From the NCBI GenBank assembly GCA_028282095.1, contig JANQIP010000241.1:1-56918 (forward strand): a DNA stretch of 56,918 bases, written 5' to 3'. The position numbers and the translations under genes are program-made. The notes beneath the pieces are model-generated. The model was not told the DNA's origin. It saw only the letters and a program-made list of their open reading frames with translations, and did not search any database. Shown piece by piece: positions 35,554-42,911 of the stretch; the stretch's first letter is position 1, and the number at the start of each line of letters is the position of its first letter. The DNA is from Xanthobacteraceae bacterium (GTDB taxonomy: Bacteria; Pseudomonadota; Alphaproteobacteria; Rhizobiales; Xanthobacteraceae).

Positions 35554-37206
35554 TCAAGCCACCATCGGCCACAGTCGGGTAGGCTCCCGGAAGCGGCCAT
35601 AGACATCGATGAGCGCCCGCGTCATCTCGCCGACCGTCGCATAGGCCTTCACCGCCTCCATCAAGGCCGGCATGACATTGCGGCCGGCGCTCGCCTCCGC
35701 GCGCAACGCGGCGAGCGCGCGATCGACGGCGTCATTGTCGCGCTCCGCCTTGACGCGGCGCACGCTCTCGATCTGTTCGAGCGCACCCATCTCGTCATAA
35801 GGATGCAGCTCGACATTCGGCTTGTCATCCTCGCTGTCGACATAGCAGTTGACGCCGACCTTGCGCAGCGCGCCGGATTCGAGCGCGCATTGACGCTGAT
35901 AGGCGTATTCGGAGACCTTGGCCTGGATCAGCCCGTCGCTCACCGCCCGCACGATGCCGCCATGGGCGTCGACCCAGGCCATCGCCTCGACGATCTTGTC
36001 TTCCATCTGATTGGTGAGGGTCTCGACATAATGCGAGCCACCGAGCGGATCGACAGTGTCGGTGAGGCCGATCTCCTCGATCAGAAGCTGCATGGTGCGC
36101 AGCGAAATGCGCTGCGCCTTCGGTGTCGGGATCGTATAGGCTTCGTCATAGCAGCACAGCGCCATGGTCTGCGCCCCGCCCAGTGCGGCGATCAGCGCGT
36201 AATAGGCTCCGCGCATGATATTGTTCTCAGGCTGCTCGATGGTCAGGCCAAAGCCGCCGCCGCCGGCGATCATGCGCAGCCAGCCGGAGGCGGGGTTCTT
36301 CGCGCCATAGTCCTCAAGAATGATCTTGCCCCAACGGCGTCGCCCGGCGCGGAACTTCGCCACCTGCTCGAACAGATTGCCGAAAATGTTGAAGTTGAAC
36401 GACAGCCGGCCGGCGAAAGCATCGATATCGAGGCCGCGGGCAAGGGCGGCGTCGGTATAGGCCTTGGCGATCGCAAAGGCGTAACCCATCTCCTCGGCGG
36501 GCGTCGCGCCCGACTCGCGGATATGGTAGCCGCACACGCTGACGGGCGAGTACTTCGGCGCCACCTCGGCGCAATACTCGATCGTATCGGCAACCAGCTT
36601 GACCGAGGGATCGACCGGAAAAATCCAGGTGCCGCGGCCGATGAACTCCTTGAGGATATCGTTCTGCGCAGTGCCGCGCAGATCCTTGAGATCATAGCCG
36701 CGCTTTTCCGCCATCGCGAGATACATGGCGATGAGGATCGCCGCCGTGCCGTTGACGGTCAGCGAGACGGTGATGGCGTCAAGGTCGATGCCGTCGAAGG
36801 CGATCTCGAAGTCGTGCAGGCTGTCGACCGCCATGCCGACCCGGCCGACCTCGCCCGCCGCCTCGGGCGCATCGGAATCAAAGCCGCATTGCGTTGCAAG
36901 ATCGAAGGCGACGTTGAGGCCGGTCTGGCCGTTGGCGATCAGATATTTGAACCGCGCATTGGTGTCGGCCGCATTGGCGAAGCCGGTATACTGCCGCATC
37001 GTCCACGGCCGCTGACGATACATCAGCGGATGAATGCCGCGGGTGAAGGGCGCCTCGCCCGGAAGGCTCGGATCGATGCCGCCGCTCGCGATCACATCCT
37101 CGGCGGAATAGACCGGCTTGATCTCAATGCCGCTCTCATTGACGACGGGGCGCCCGCCGCGCGCGGGGGCGCCCGCTTTCTTGTCCTTTCCCGGAGCGGT
37201 GCTCAT
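35554..37206 (-). CDS. Cobalamin-dependent acyl-CoA mutase large subunit, methylmalonyl-CoA mutase type
   Basis: A 550-residue TIM-barrel subunit without the C-terminal B12 domain, which is encoded separately upstream. Family landmarks: PWTMRQYTGFANAADTN, GLNVAFDLATQCGFDSD, SVCGYHIRESGATPAEE and RLSFNFNIFGNLFEQVAKFR. In my alignment from memory, Tyr73 and Arg191 (GRGTWIFP) occupy the positions that bind the free carboxylate in methylmalonyl-CoA mutase. Isobutyryl-CoA mutase has Phe/Gln there, and 2-hydroxyisobutyryl-CoA mutase has other changes. So a dicarboxylyl-CoA substrate is favoured, either methylmalonyl-CoA or an alkylsuccinyl-CoA. The ATG at 37206 overlaps the B12-subunit stop by four bases. 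Confidence 0.88.
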   Translation of the reverse strand: MSTAPGKDKKAGAPARGGRPVVNESGIEIKPVYSAEDVIASGGIDPSLPGEAPFTRGIHPLMYRQRPWTMRQYTGFANAADTNARFKYLIANGQTGLNVAFDLATQCGFDSDAPEAAGEVGRVGMAVDSLHDFEIAFDGIDLDAITVSLTVNGTAAILIAMYLAMAEKRGYDLKDLRGTAQNDILKEFIGRGTWIFPVDPSVKLVADTIEYCAEVAPKYSPVSVCGYHIRESGATPAEEMGYAFAIAKAYTDAALARGLDIDAFAGRLSFNFNIFGNLFEQVAKFRAGRRRWGKIILEDYGAKNPASGWLRMIAGGGGFGLTIEQPENNIMRGAYYALIAALGGAQTMALCCYDEAYTIPTPKAQRISLRTMQLLIEEIGLTDTVDPLGGSHYVETLTNQMEDKIVEAMAWVDAHGGIVRAVSDGLIQAKVSEYAYQRQCALESGALRKVGVNCYVDSEDDKPNVELHPYDEMGALEQIESVRRVKAERDNDAVDRALAALRAEASAGRNVMPALMEAVKAYATVGEMTRALIDVYGRFREPTRLWPMVA

Positions 37207-37598
37207 TGCACGTTCTCCTTGATGAACGAGACGATCTCCTCCGTGCGGCTCGCCGTGGGGAACACGCCCCGATAGCCGAGCTGGCGCAACACCATGCGGT
37301 CCGCCTCGGGGATATTGCCGCCGACGATCCACAGCCTGTCGTGCAGGCCGTGTTCGATCAAGAGGTCGCGCAGGCGCCGGCATAGCGGCAAATGCGCGCC
37401 CGACAGGATGGAAAGGCCGATCACGTCGGCGCCGCTTGCGCGCGCGGCCTGCGCGATGTCCTCCGGGGTCTGCCGCAGGCCGGTATAGGTGACGTCGAAG
37501 CCGGCATGGATGAGCGCCTGCGCCACCACTTTGGCGCCGACATCATGGCCGTCGAGGCCGGGCTTCGCCAGCAGCACCTTGATCTTGCGCGCGCTCAC
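37203..37598 (-). CDS. Cobalamin-binding small subunit of acyl-CoA mutase
   Basis: A 131-residue B12-binding domain. The DxHxxG motif that places the axial histidine is Asp16-x-His18-x-x-Gly21 (GLDGHDVGAK); SILSG and IVGGNIPEAD are the other two corrin-binding segments. With the large subunit it would form a two-subunit mutase like the archaeal-type methylmalonyl-, isobutyryl- or hydroxyisobutyryl-CoA mutases. The start is GTG at 37598, overlapping the acyl-CoA dehydrogenase stop (GTGA). No MeaB-type G-protein chaperone gene is visible in the window. Confidence 0.92.
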   Translation of the reverse strand: MSARKIKVLLAKPGLDGHDVGAKVVAQALIHAGFDVTYTGLRQTPEDIAQAARASGADVIGLSILSGAHLPLCRRLRDLLIEHGLHDRLWIVGGNIPEADRMVLRQLGYRGVFPTASRTEEIVSFIKENVQ

Positions 37599-38728
37599 GC
37601 CGAGAGCTCCCGCGCGATGATCAGCTTGAGGATTTCGCTGGTGCCGCCGCCGATCAGGGTGAAGCGGATGTCGCGCAGATGGCGCTGCACCGGATATTCC
37701 ATGCTGTAGCCGTAAGACGCCATGATGCGGGCGGCCTTGTCGCAGATTTGCAGGGCGGCCTCCGAGGCGAACAGCTTGGCCATCGCCGCCTCCTTGTGGT
37801 GCGGCCGGTCACTGTCCTTAAGCCAGGCGGCATAGTGCACCAGCCGGCGGGCCGCTTCGAGATCGGTGGCCATTTCGGCAAGCTTGTGCTGGATCGCCTG
37901 GTGCTGGTTGATCGGCTTGCCGAACTGGCGGCGCTCGCCGGCATAGCGGATCGCTTCTTCCAGCGCACCGCGCCCGCCGCCCAGCGCCAGCGCACCGGTG
38001 ACGATGCGGATCTCGGCGAGCAGCTTGCGCAAATGCGCTTCGCCGTCGCCCTCCTCGCGGCTCAGACGATGACTGTCGGGCACGAAACAATCGTCGAGCG
38101 CGAGTTCGGAGGTCGGCAGCGCCCAGACCCCCATTTTGGGGATCGCCTTGCCGACATGGAGCCCGGCGAAGTCCTTCTCGACGAGAAAGATGGTGAGCTT
38201 GCGCTCGGTGCCCGCACGCGCGAACACGGTGAAGAAATCGGCGACCGGGGCGGCGGTCACCCACATTTTCTGTCCCTTGAGGGTGTAGCCGCCGTCGACC
38301 TTGCTGGCCGCGGTGGCGATGCCGCCGAGGTCGCTGCCGGCATTCGGCTCGGTCATGCAGATGGCGCCGATCGCCTCGCCGCGCAGGGCCGGCGCCAGCA
38401 GCCGTGCGCGGATGTCGTCATTGCCGAGCATTTCAAGAAATTTGGTGCCCATCAGCGACTGCATGGTGACGCACCCGGCCAGCGACATCGAGCCGCGCGC
38501 GATCTCCTCCAGCGCCAGGCACAAGGTCACGAGGTCGACCGCAAGCCCGCCGACGGATACGGGATACCGCATACCGAAAAAGCCGAGGGCGCCAAGCTCG
38601 TTGAACAACTGCCGCGGGTAGGCGTGCGATTCGTCGATCACCGCCGCTTGCGGGATGATCCGCTCGTCGCAGAACCGCGCGAAGGCGTCGCGGATCTGCC
38701 GTTGCTCTTCGTTCAGATCAAAATCCAT
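37595..38728 (-). CDS. Acyl-CoA dehydrogenase with atypical catalytic-base region
   Basis: A 377-residue FAD flavoprotein that would introduce an alpha-beta double bond into an acyl-CoA. Signatures: ICMTEPNAGSDLGG, KGQKMWVTAAP and GERRQFGKPINQHQAIQHKLAEM (shown in two parts in the family). The C-terminal motif is LIGGGTSEIL (Gly361 where medium-chain enzymes have the catalytic Glu of the YEGT motif). In the alternative position used by isovaleryl-CoA and long-chain enzymes, the residue before the conserved Arg is Ile, with a Glu one residue earlier (LLAEIRIVTG). The start is ATG at 38728 (MDFDLNEEQ). It is the first gene of the mutase operon. Confidence 0.88.
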   Translation of the reverse strand: MDFDLNEEQRQIRDAFARFCDERIIPQAAVIDESHAYPRQLFNELGALGFFGMRYPVSVGGLAVDLVTLCLALEEIARGSMSLAGCVTMQSLMGTKFLEMLGNDDIRARLLAPALRGEAIGAICMTEPNAGSDLGGIATAASKVDGGYTLKGQKMWVTAAPVADFFTVFARAGTERKLTIFLVEKDFAGLHVGKAIPKMGVWALPTSELALDDCFVPDSHRLSREEGDGEAHLRKLLAEIRIVTGALALGGGRGALEEAIRYAGERRQFGKPINQHQAIQHKLAEMATDLEAARRLVHYAAWLKDSDRPHHKEAAMAKLFASEAALQICDKAARIMASYGYSMEYPVQRHLRDIRFTLIGGGTSEILKLIIARELSA

Positions 38729-38760
38729 GGCGCAATGCAGCCCGCACATGACCGGCTATA

Positions 38761-38940
38761 GCATGATCCCGAAAAGTTGCAGACTTTTCGGACAAGATCA
38801 TGCGACAAGACAAAGAGACGAGATCATGCGCTAAAAGCGCCTTACGCCGCAACCATCAAACCGTCAACAGCGCGCTTGGTTTCTCTCTTTTTCGCATGAT
38901 CCTGTCCGAGAAGTCTGCAACTTCTCGGGATCATGCTCTA
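38761..38940. repeat. Inverted pair of family A units
   Basis: A forward unit (38761-38816) and an inverted unit (38894-38940) face each other across about 80 bases, forming a long imperfect palindrome in the 303-base gap 38729-39031. It lies in the region upstream of the acyl-CoA dehydrogenase operon and downstream of the minus-strand binding-protein gene. No gene is seen. Confidence 0.8.
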
Positions 38941-39031
38941 AGCGCGAGCAGCAAAGGCCATTTCGCGAACGCGAAAGGTCGCGGGCGCAACCAAAAAAAG
39001 CGGGCGTCGAGAGTACCGGGTTCGCCGGCAG

Positions 39032-40108
39032 TCACTGCAGCGGTGGTGCGTACTGTATACCGCCGCTGGTCCACAGATGATTGAGCCCGCGGGGAATGCC
39101 GAGCTTCGACTTGACCCCGATATTGCGATCGAACACTTCGCCGTAATTGCCGACCGCCCGCACGATGCGTACGACCCAGTCCGGCGAGAGCCCGAGGTCG
39201 GCGCCGAGCTTTCCTTCGGTGCCGACCAGCCGCTTGACCACCGGCTTCTGCGAGCGCAGTGCACGATCGAGCGTCACCGAGCTGACGCCGAGTTCTTCGG
39301 CGTTGAGCATGGCGTAGTGCACCCATTTCACGATCAACGCCCAATGCGCATCGTCCTGCCGCACCGCCGGACCAAGCGGCTGCTTGGAAACCAAATCGGG
39401 CAGGATGACGTGCTCGTCCGGTTGCTCGAGCGCGAGCCGGTTGGCGTAGAGCTGCGAGACGTCAGCGGTGAACACGGTGCAGCGCCCGGCGTCATAGGCC
39501 TTGATCGCGTCGGCCGCGGTGACCGCGGTCACGAGCTCGAACGCCATAGAATTGGCGCGGAAGTAATCGGCGACATGCTTTTCGCTGGTGGTGCCTTGCT
39601 GGGTGCAGACCTTGGCGCCATCGAGTTCGAGCGAGGACTGCACCGGCGGCGACCGGCGCACGAGAAATCCCTGCCCGTCGTAATAGGTCACGGCCGGGAA
39701 GACGAGTTTGAGCTCCGCCTCGCGGGCGAGCGTCCAGGTGGAGTTGCGCGAGAGGATGTCGATCTTGCCCGCTTGCAACGCGGCGAAGCGCTCCGCGGCG
39801 TTCAGCGGCACGAACCGGACCTTGCCCGCATCGCCGAAGATTGCCGCTGCGATCGCGCGGCAGAGATCGACATCGAAGCCGTTCCACGTGCCGTCGGCAC
39901 TCTTGGCGGAGAAGCCGCGGAGGCCCTCGCTCACGCCGCAGACGAGCGCACCGCGCTCTTTCACCGCCTTCAGCGTTTGCGCCTGCGCCTGCGCCTGCGC
40001 CGCGTCGATCGTTACGATCGCTGCCGCGAGGCCCCCCAACACCGCAAGCGCCGCGGCAAGCGCCGCGCGTGCGCGGGGCCGGGTCCACGCTATGATGCTC
40101 GCAATCAT
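39032..40108 (-). CDS. aapJ: Amino-acid ABC transporter substrate-binding protein, AapJ type (orphan)
   Basis: This 358-residue periplasmic binding protein has a signal region ending in a short Ala-Gln repeat (AAQAQAQAQ), which reflects a GCCTGC-type microrepeat in the DNA. The mature protein matches general L-amino-acid binding proteins: VKERGALVCGVSEGLRGFSA, GTWNGFDVDLCRAIAAAIFG and ILSRNSTWTLAREAELKL. The genes for its usual permeases and ATPase (aapQMP) are absent from this window, so it must work with a transporter encoded elsewhere or act as a spare receptor. It lies two bases from the L,D-transpeptidase stop codon, so they are probably co-transcribed. Confidence 0.87.
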   Translation of the reverse strand: MIASIIAWTRPRARAALAAALAVLGGLAAAIVTIDAAQAQAQAQTLKAVKERGALVCGVSEGLRGFSAKSADGTWNGFDVDLCRAIAAAIFGDAGKVRFVPLNAAERFAALQAGKIDILSRNSTWTLAREAELKLVFPAVTYYDGQGFLVRRSPPVQSSLELDGAKVCTQQGTTSEKHVADYFRANSMAFELVTAVTAADAIKAYDAGRCTVFTADVSQLYANRLALEQPDEHVILPDLVSKQPLGPAVRQDDAHWALIVKWVHYAMLNAEELGVSSVTLDRALRSQKPVVKRLVGTEGKLGADLGLSPDWVVRIVRAVGNYGEVFDRNIGVKSKLGIPRGLNHLWTSGGIQYAPPLQ

Positions 40109-40110
40109 GG

Positions 40111-40737
40111 CTACATCTCCGGCGCTTGTCGTACCACCACGCGGGTGCCGACCGGCACACGGTCATAAAGGTCGATCACGTCCGGATTGACCAGGCGGAA
40201 ACAGCCGGACGAAATCGCATGGCCGATCGTCTGCGGCTGGTTGGTGCCGTGGATGCGATAGACGGTATCGCCGAGATAGAGCGCGCGCGCCCCCATCGGA
40301 TTGCCGGGCCCGCCCGCCATGAAGCGCGGCAGGTAGGGTTGGCGCTTGATCATTTCCGGCGGTGGCCGCCAGTCCGGCCACTCCGCCTTGCGCGAGATCT
40401 TCATGAGACCCTGCCACTGGAAACCCTCGCGGCCGACCCCGATGCCATAGCGCAGTGCCCGGTTGTTGCCCTGAACGAGATAAAGGAACCGCTCCGAGGT
40501 ATGGACGATGATGGTGCCCGGCGCCTCGGTAGTGCGGAAGAACACGACCTGGCGCCGATAGACGGCCGGCAGGCGTTCCTGCTCCGGCGATGGCTGATAG
40601 CCCGGCTGCTCCTCGATGCGCAGCGTTTCCGGCGGGATGAAGCGCCCGCGCTGCGCCTCGGCCGGCGCCGCCCATGACGCGGCCATCGCCGTTGCGAGAA
40701 GCGCGATCGCTATCCGCGCGGTTCGTCGTGTGTCCAT
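40111..40737 (-). CDS. L,D-transpeptidase (YkuD domain), exported
   Basis: A 208-residue cell-wall enzyme that would form 3-3 peptide cross-links or attach proteins to peptidoglycan. It has a signal peptide (IAIALLATAMAASWAAPAEA). The YkuD domain has the active-site pattern HGTNQPQTIG then SSGCFRLVN, with the catalytic Cys in SGC; Ser replaces the His that precedes Gly-Cys in many family members, a form common in rhizobia. The ATG at 40737 is chosen because the upstream in-frame extension overlaps a CTAG element. It is followed closely by the binding-protein gene. Confidence 0.9.
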   Translation of the reverse strand: MDTRRTARIAIALLATAMAASWAAPAEAQRGRFIPPETLRIEEQPGYQPSPEQERLPAVYRRQVVFFRTTEAPGTIIVHTSERFLYLVQGNNRALRYGIGVGREGFQWQGLMKISRKAEWPDWRPPPEMIKRQPYLPRFMAGGPGNPMGARALYLGDTVYRIHGTNQPQTIGHAISSGCFRLVNPDVIDLYDRVPVGTRVVVRQAPEM

Positions 40738-40843
40738 GGTTCCCCCGGGACTTGCGGCAGGTCGCGGCAATGTACGTCCATAAGAATGGAACAGAATTCG
40801 GGCAGTCTGCGTCGCGTCGGAGAACCCGGCACGCCTTGGAGAG

Positions 40844-40968
40844 CTAGTGTTTCCTTCTCTGACGGTCCGACCCCGGACCGTCAGGTAAGGAACACTAGCT
40901 AATTCGATCCTTTGTGATGCGGCACCAACACAATGAGACGAGCTCAAGCGTTGGTGCCGCATCACTAG
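40844..40968 (+). repeat. CTAG-bounded double-hairpin element, copy 4
   Basis: Complete copy, closest to the consensus, with a left module CTAG-GTGTTTCC...GGAACA-CTAG and a right module ending GTTGGTGCCGCATCACTAG. It lies between the divergent L,D-transpeptidase and hsp20 genes; the remainder of 40738-41129 is leader and promoter sequence. Confidence 0.85.
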
Positions 40969-41001
40969 CAGGCGCAGCCACGATCGGACGATGTGCCGAT
41001 C

Positions 41002-41030
41002 CTTGAACGGTCGCGTATTGTTCCCATATT
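41002..41030 (+). promoter_or_regulatory. Heat-shock (RpoH-type) promoter for the second hsp20 gene
   Basis: CTTGAA (41002-41007) and CCATAT (41024-41029) are separated by 16 bases. This fits the rhizobial RpoH promoter pattern CTTGAA - about 17 - CCANAT. It lies about 100 bases upstream of the hsp20 start, so a leader of about 90 bases is expected, which could itself be temperature-responsive. Confidence 0.6.
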
Positions 41031-41129
41031 GGTGAAGTCCGAACGAGGCTGCAGGAGCAGCCCGTCGTCCGGCCGGAGGGGCGCCATCAGGGCCCCGTCG
41101 GCAAAGTCGCTGAAAAGGGCTTTGAAACC

Positions 41130-41555
41130 ATGTCGCGTATTCCCTCGCTTTCGAGTCCGTTTTTGCTGGGCTTCGACGAGATCGAGCGGGCGCTCGACCG
41201 CGTCAGCAAGGCCGCGGATGGATATCCGCCGTACAATATCGAGCGCATCGCCGCGCGCGATGGCGCCCCGGAACGGCTTTGCATCACGCTAGCGGTCGCC
41301 GGATTCTCGCGCGAGCAGCTCGACATAACGATTGAGGAGCGGCAGCTTCTCATTCGCGGGCGTCAGCAAGACGACAAGTCGCGTCAATATCTGCATCGCG
41401 GCATCGCCGCGCGTCAGTTCCAGCGCACTTTCCTGCTTGCTGATGGGATGGAGGTCTTGGGAGCGGAGCTGAAGAACGGCTTGCTGTCGGTGGAACTCGC
41501 ACGCCCCGAGCCCGAACGCACGGTGAAGACGATCGCCATCAGCGAACGGGACTGA
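41130..41555 (+). CDS. Hsp20 family small heat-shock protein, IbpA-like
   Basis: The 141-residue product has the IbpA/HspA-type N-terminus (SSPFLLGFDEIERALDRV) followed by YPPYNIERIA and the alpha-crystallin domain (LAVAGFSREQLDITIEER to GLLSVELARP). This N-terminal pattern is that of rhizobial heat-shock ROSE-controlled genes, though I could not confirm a ROSE thermometer hairpin. It differs from the Hsp20 at 571, which belongs to the other subtype. The DUF1150 gene follows after 47 bases, a neighbour pair commonly seen in alphaproteobacteria. Confidence 0.93.
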   Translation: MSRIPSLSSPFLLGFDEIERALDRVSKAADGYPPYNIERIAARDGAPERLCITLAVAGFSREQLDITIEERQLLIRGRQQDDKSRQYLHRGIAARQFQRTFLLADGMEVLGAELKNGLLSVELARPEPERTVKTIAISERD

Positions 41556-41602
41556 GCCCGGCTCGGTAAGGACAAGACCAACGAGCAAAGGAGTCGAGGG
41601 AC

Positions 41603-41860
41603 ATGAACGAAGAAACCAATACCCGAACCATCACGCCGGAGGCGCTGGCACATCTCGGCGGCGGCCGGCTGGCTTATGTCAAGGTGATCCGCTCGGAGGA
41701 CGTGCCGAACCTGTTTCCGCAGGCGCCGCAGGTGGCGCCCGGACTGCAACTGTTCGCGCTGCATGCGGCCGACGGTACGCCGATCATGCTCACCGACAGC
41801 CGCGAGGCGGCGGTCGCCAATGCCTGGAGCCACGAGCTCGAGACCGTCAGCCTGCACTAG
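41603..41860 (+). CDS. DUF1150 family protein
   Basis: An 85-residue small protein matching the DUF1150 family: ALAHLGGGRLAYVKVIRSED, LFALHAADGTPIMLTDS and the end AWSHELETVSLH. The function is unknown; the family is frequent in alphaproteobacteria and usually next to an IbpA-type hsp20, as here, suggesting a role in protein-quality control. An upstream AAAGGAG gives a strong ribosome site. The stop codon lies at the edge of a family A repeat. Confidence 0.9.
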   Translation: MNEETNTRTITPEALAHLGGGRLAYVKVIRSEDVPNLFPQAPQVAPGLQLFALHAADGTPIMLTDSREAAVANAWSHELETVSLH

Positions 41861-41958
41861 AGCATGATCCCGAAAAGTTGCAGACTTTTCGGACAAGATC
41901 ATGCGGCAAAACAAAAGAGAAAGAGCGCGATCGATTCAATCTGAATGGATCGCGCTCT
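41860..41958 (+). repeat. Family A unit followed by a GCGCGAT-type palindrome
   Basis: One family A unit (41860-41920), then an inverted repeat with arms AGAGCGCGATCGATTCA and TGGATCGCGCTCT (41922-41958). The pair lies just after DUF1150 and before the convergent ptsN and could end both transcripts. Confidence 0.75.
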
Positions 41959-42042
41959 AATCTTCTCGTCTCCACGAAAGCGGGGAACGAGGTGCACCGC
42001 CAAGGGGGATTCCCGCATTCGCGGGAATGAACGGAACAAAGA

Positions 42043-42501
42043 TCACGCGCTCGGCGTGGGCATCGCCAGCACGGCATAGAGTGCCTCGGGGTCACTCGAT
42101 TCGCGCAGAAGCCTGGTCGTGTCCGGCTCGCGCAGCAACCGCGCAATGCGCGCCAGCGCCTTGAGATGGTCGGCTCCCGCGCTTTCCGGCGCAAGCAGCA
42201 GGAAGACGAGATCGACCGGCTCGCCGTCGAGCGCCTCGAAATCGATCGGCCGGTCGAGTCGGGCAAAAAGGCCGAACAGACCATCGAGCTTGGCGAGCTT
42301 GCCATGCGGTATGGCAATGCCATGACCGATAGCGGTCGATCCGAGCCGCTCGCGCTGAATGAGCACATCGAGGATCTCGCGCTCCGGCCGACCGGTGAGC
42401 TCGGCGGCGCGGGCTGCGATCTCCTGAAGCGCCTGCTTCTTATTGTTGACCTTGAGCGCGGAAATCACCGCTTGCGGCGCAACGAGGTCGTTCAACGGCA
42501 T
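42043..42501 (-). CDS. ptsN: PTS IIA-like nitrogen-regulatory protein PtsN
   Basis: This 152-residue EIIA-Ntr protein is the terminal phospho-acceptor of the nitrogen phosphotransferase system and adjusts potassium, nitrogen and carbon functions. The phosphorylated histidine is His66 in GHGIAIPHGKL. ERLGSTAIGHG and the LLAPESAGADHLKALARIA segment are typical. I chose ATG at 42501 (MPLNDLV) over TTG at 42513. In many alphaproteobacteria ptsN follows rpoN and hpf; here the upstream neighbours are repeats and a beta-oxidation gene instead, so only its coding sequence supports the call. Confidence 0.92.
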   Translation of the reverse strand: MPLNDLVAPQAVISALKVNNKKQALQEIAARAAELTGRPEREILDVLIQRERLGSTAIGHGIAIPHGKLAKLDGLFGLFARLDRPIDFEALDGEPVDLVFLLLAPESAGADHLKALARIARLLREPDTTRLLRESSDPEALYAVLAMPTPSA

Positions 42502-42683
42502 GGAACCGTCCAAATCAGGGGGAAGGAAAGCTCTCGCACCGCACAGGTCGCAATGGGGCGCGGACGATAAGGACCCCTCCAGGAGCCGTCAATAGGCCGA
42601 GATCATCATTGCATTCGCACGCATAAAAAGCGCGATTGCTTCAGGTTGAACCAACCTCGCCCGATCGCTCTTTTTACTCTTTC

Positions 42684-42846
42684 GCATGATCAAGTCCGAA
42701 CAGTCTGCAACTCTTCGGAATCACGCTCTCTTTCGTTGGTCGCATGATCAAGTCCGAAAAATCTGCAACTTTTCGGGATCATGCTCTCTTTCGTTGGTCG
42801 CATGATCATATCCGAAAAGTCTGCAACTTTTCGGGATCATGCTCTT
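42684..42846 (-). repeat. Family A array in inverted orientation, 3 units of 58 bp
   Basis: Three inverted units start at about 42684, 42742 and 42800 with the linker CTCTCTTTCGTTGGTC. The 58-bp period is the shortest in the window. Another decayed palindrome lies at 42625-42680. This accounts for the 410-base gap 42502-42911; no gene is seen. Confidence 0.85.
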
Positions 42847-42911
42847 ACACGCGTCGGGGCATTAGAGCATGTTCAGGACAAGCCGTCAGGCCCGTTCAAT
42901 CGCATGCCTGA

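Noticed and set aside
35554..37598. 2-Hydroxyisobutyryl-CoA mutase, suggested by the two-subunit form and nearby EthD gene
   Set aside because: The region around residue 73 (MRQYTGF) and 95-102 (TGLNVAFD) has the Tyr and small residues of methylmalonyl-type enzymes and not the substitutions reported for the hydroxyisobutyryl enzyme; alignment from memory.
39049..39062. GTACTGTATACC resembling the GTATAC operator
   Set aside because: It lies inside the end of the AapJ-like coding sequence, is not symmetric and is not near a promoter.
40111..40737. SSGC in place of SHGC as an inactivating change in the L,D-transpeptidase
   Set aside because: The same form is common in rhizobial YkuD proteins, and the Cys and HGT residues are intact.
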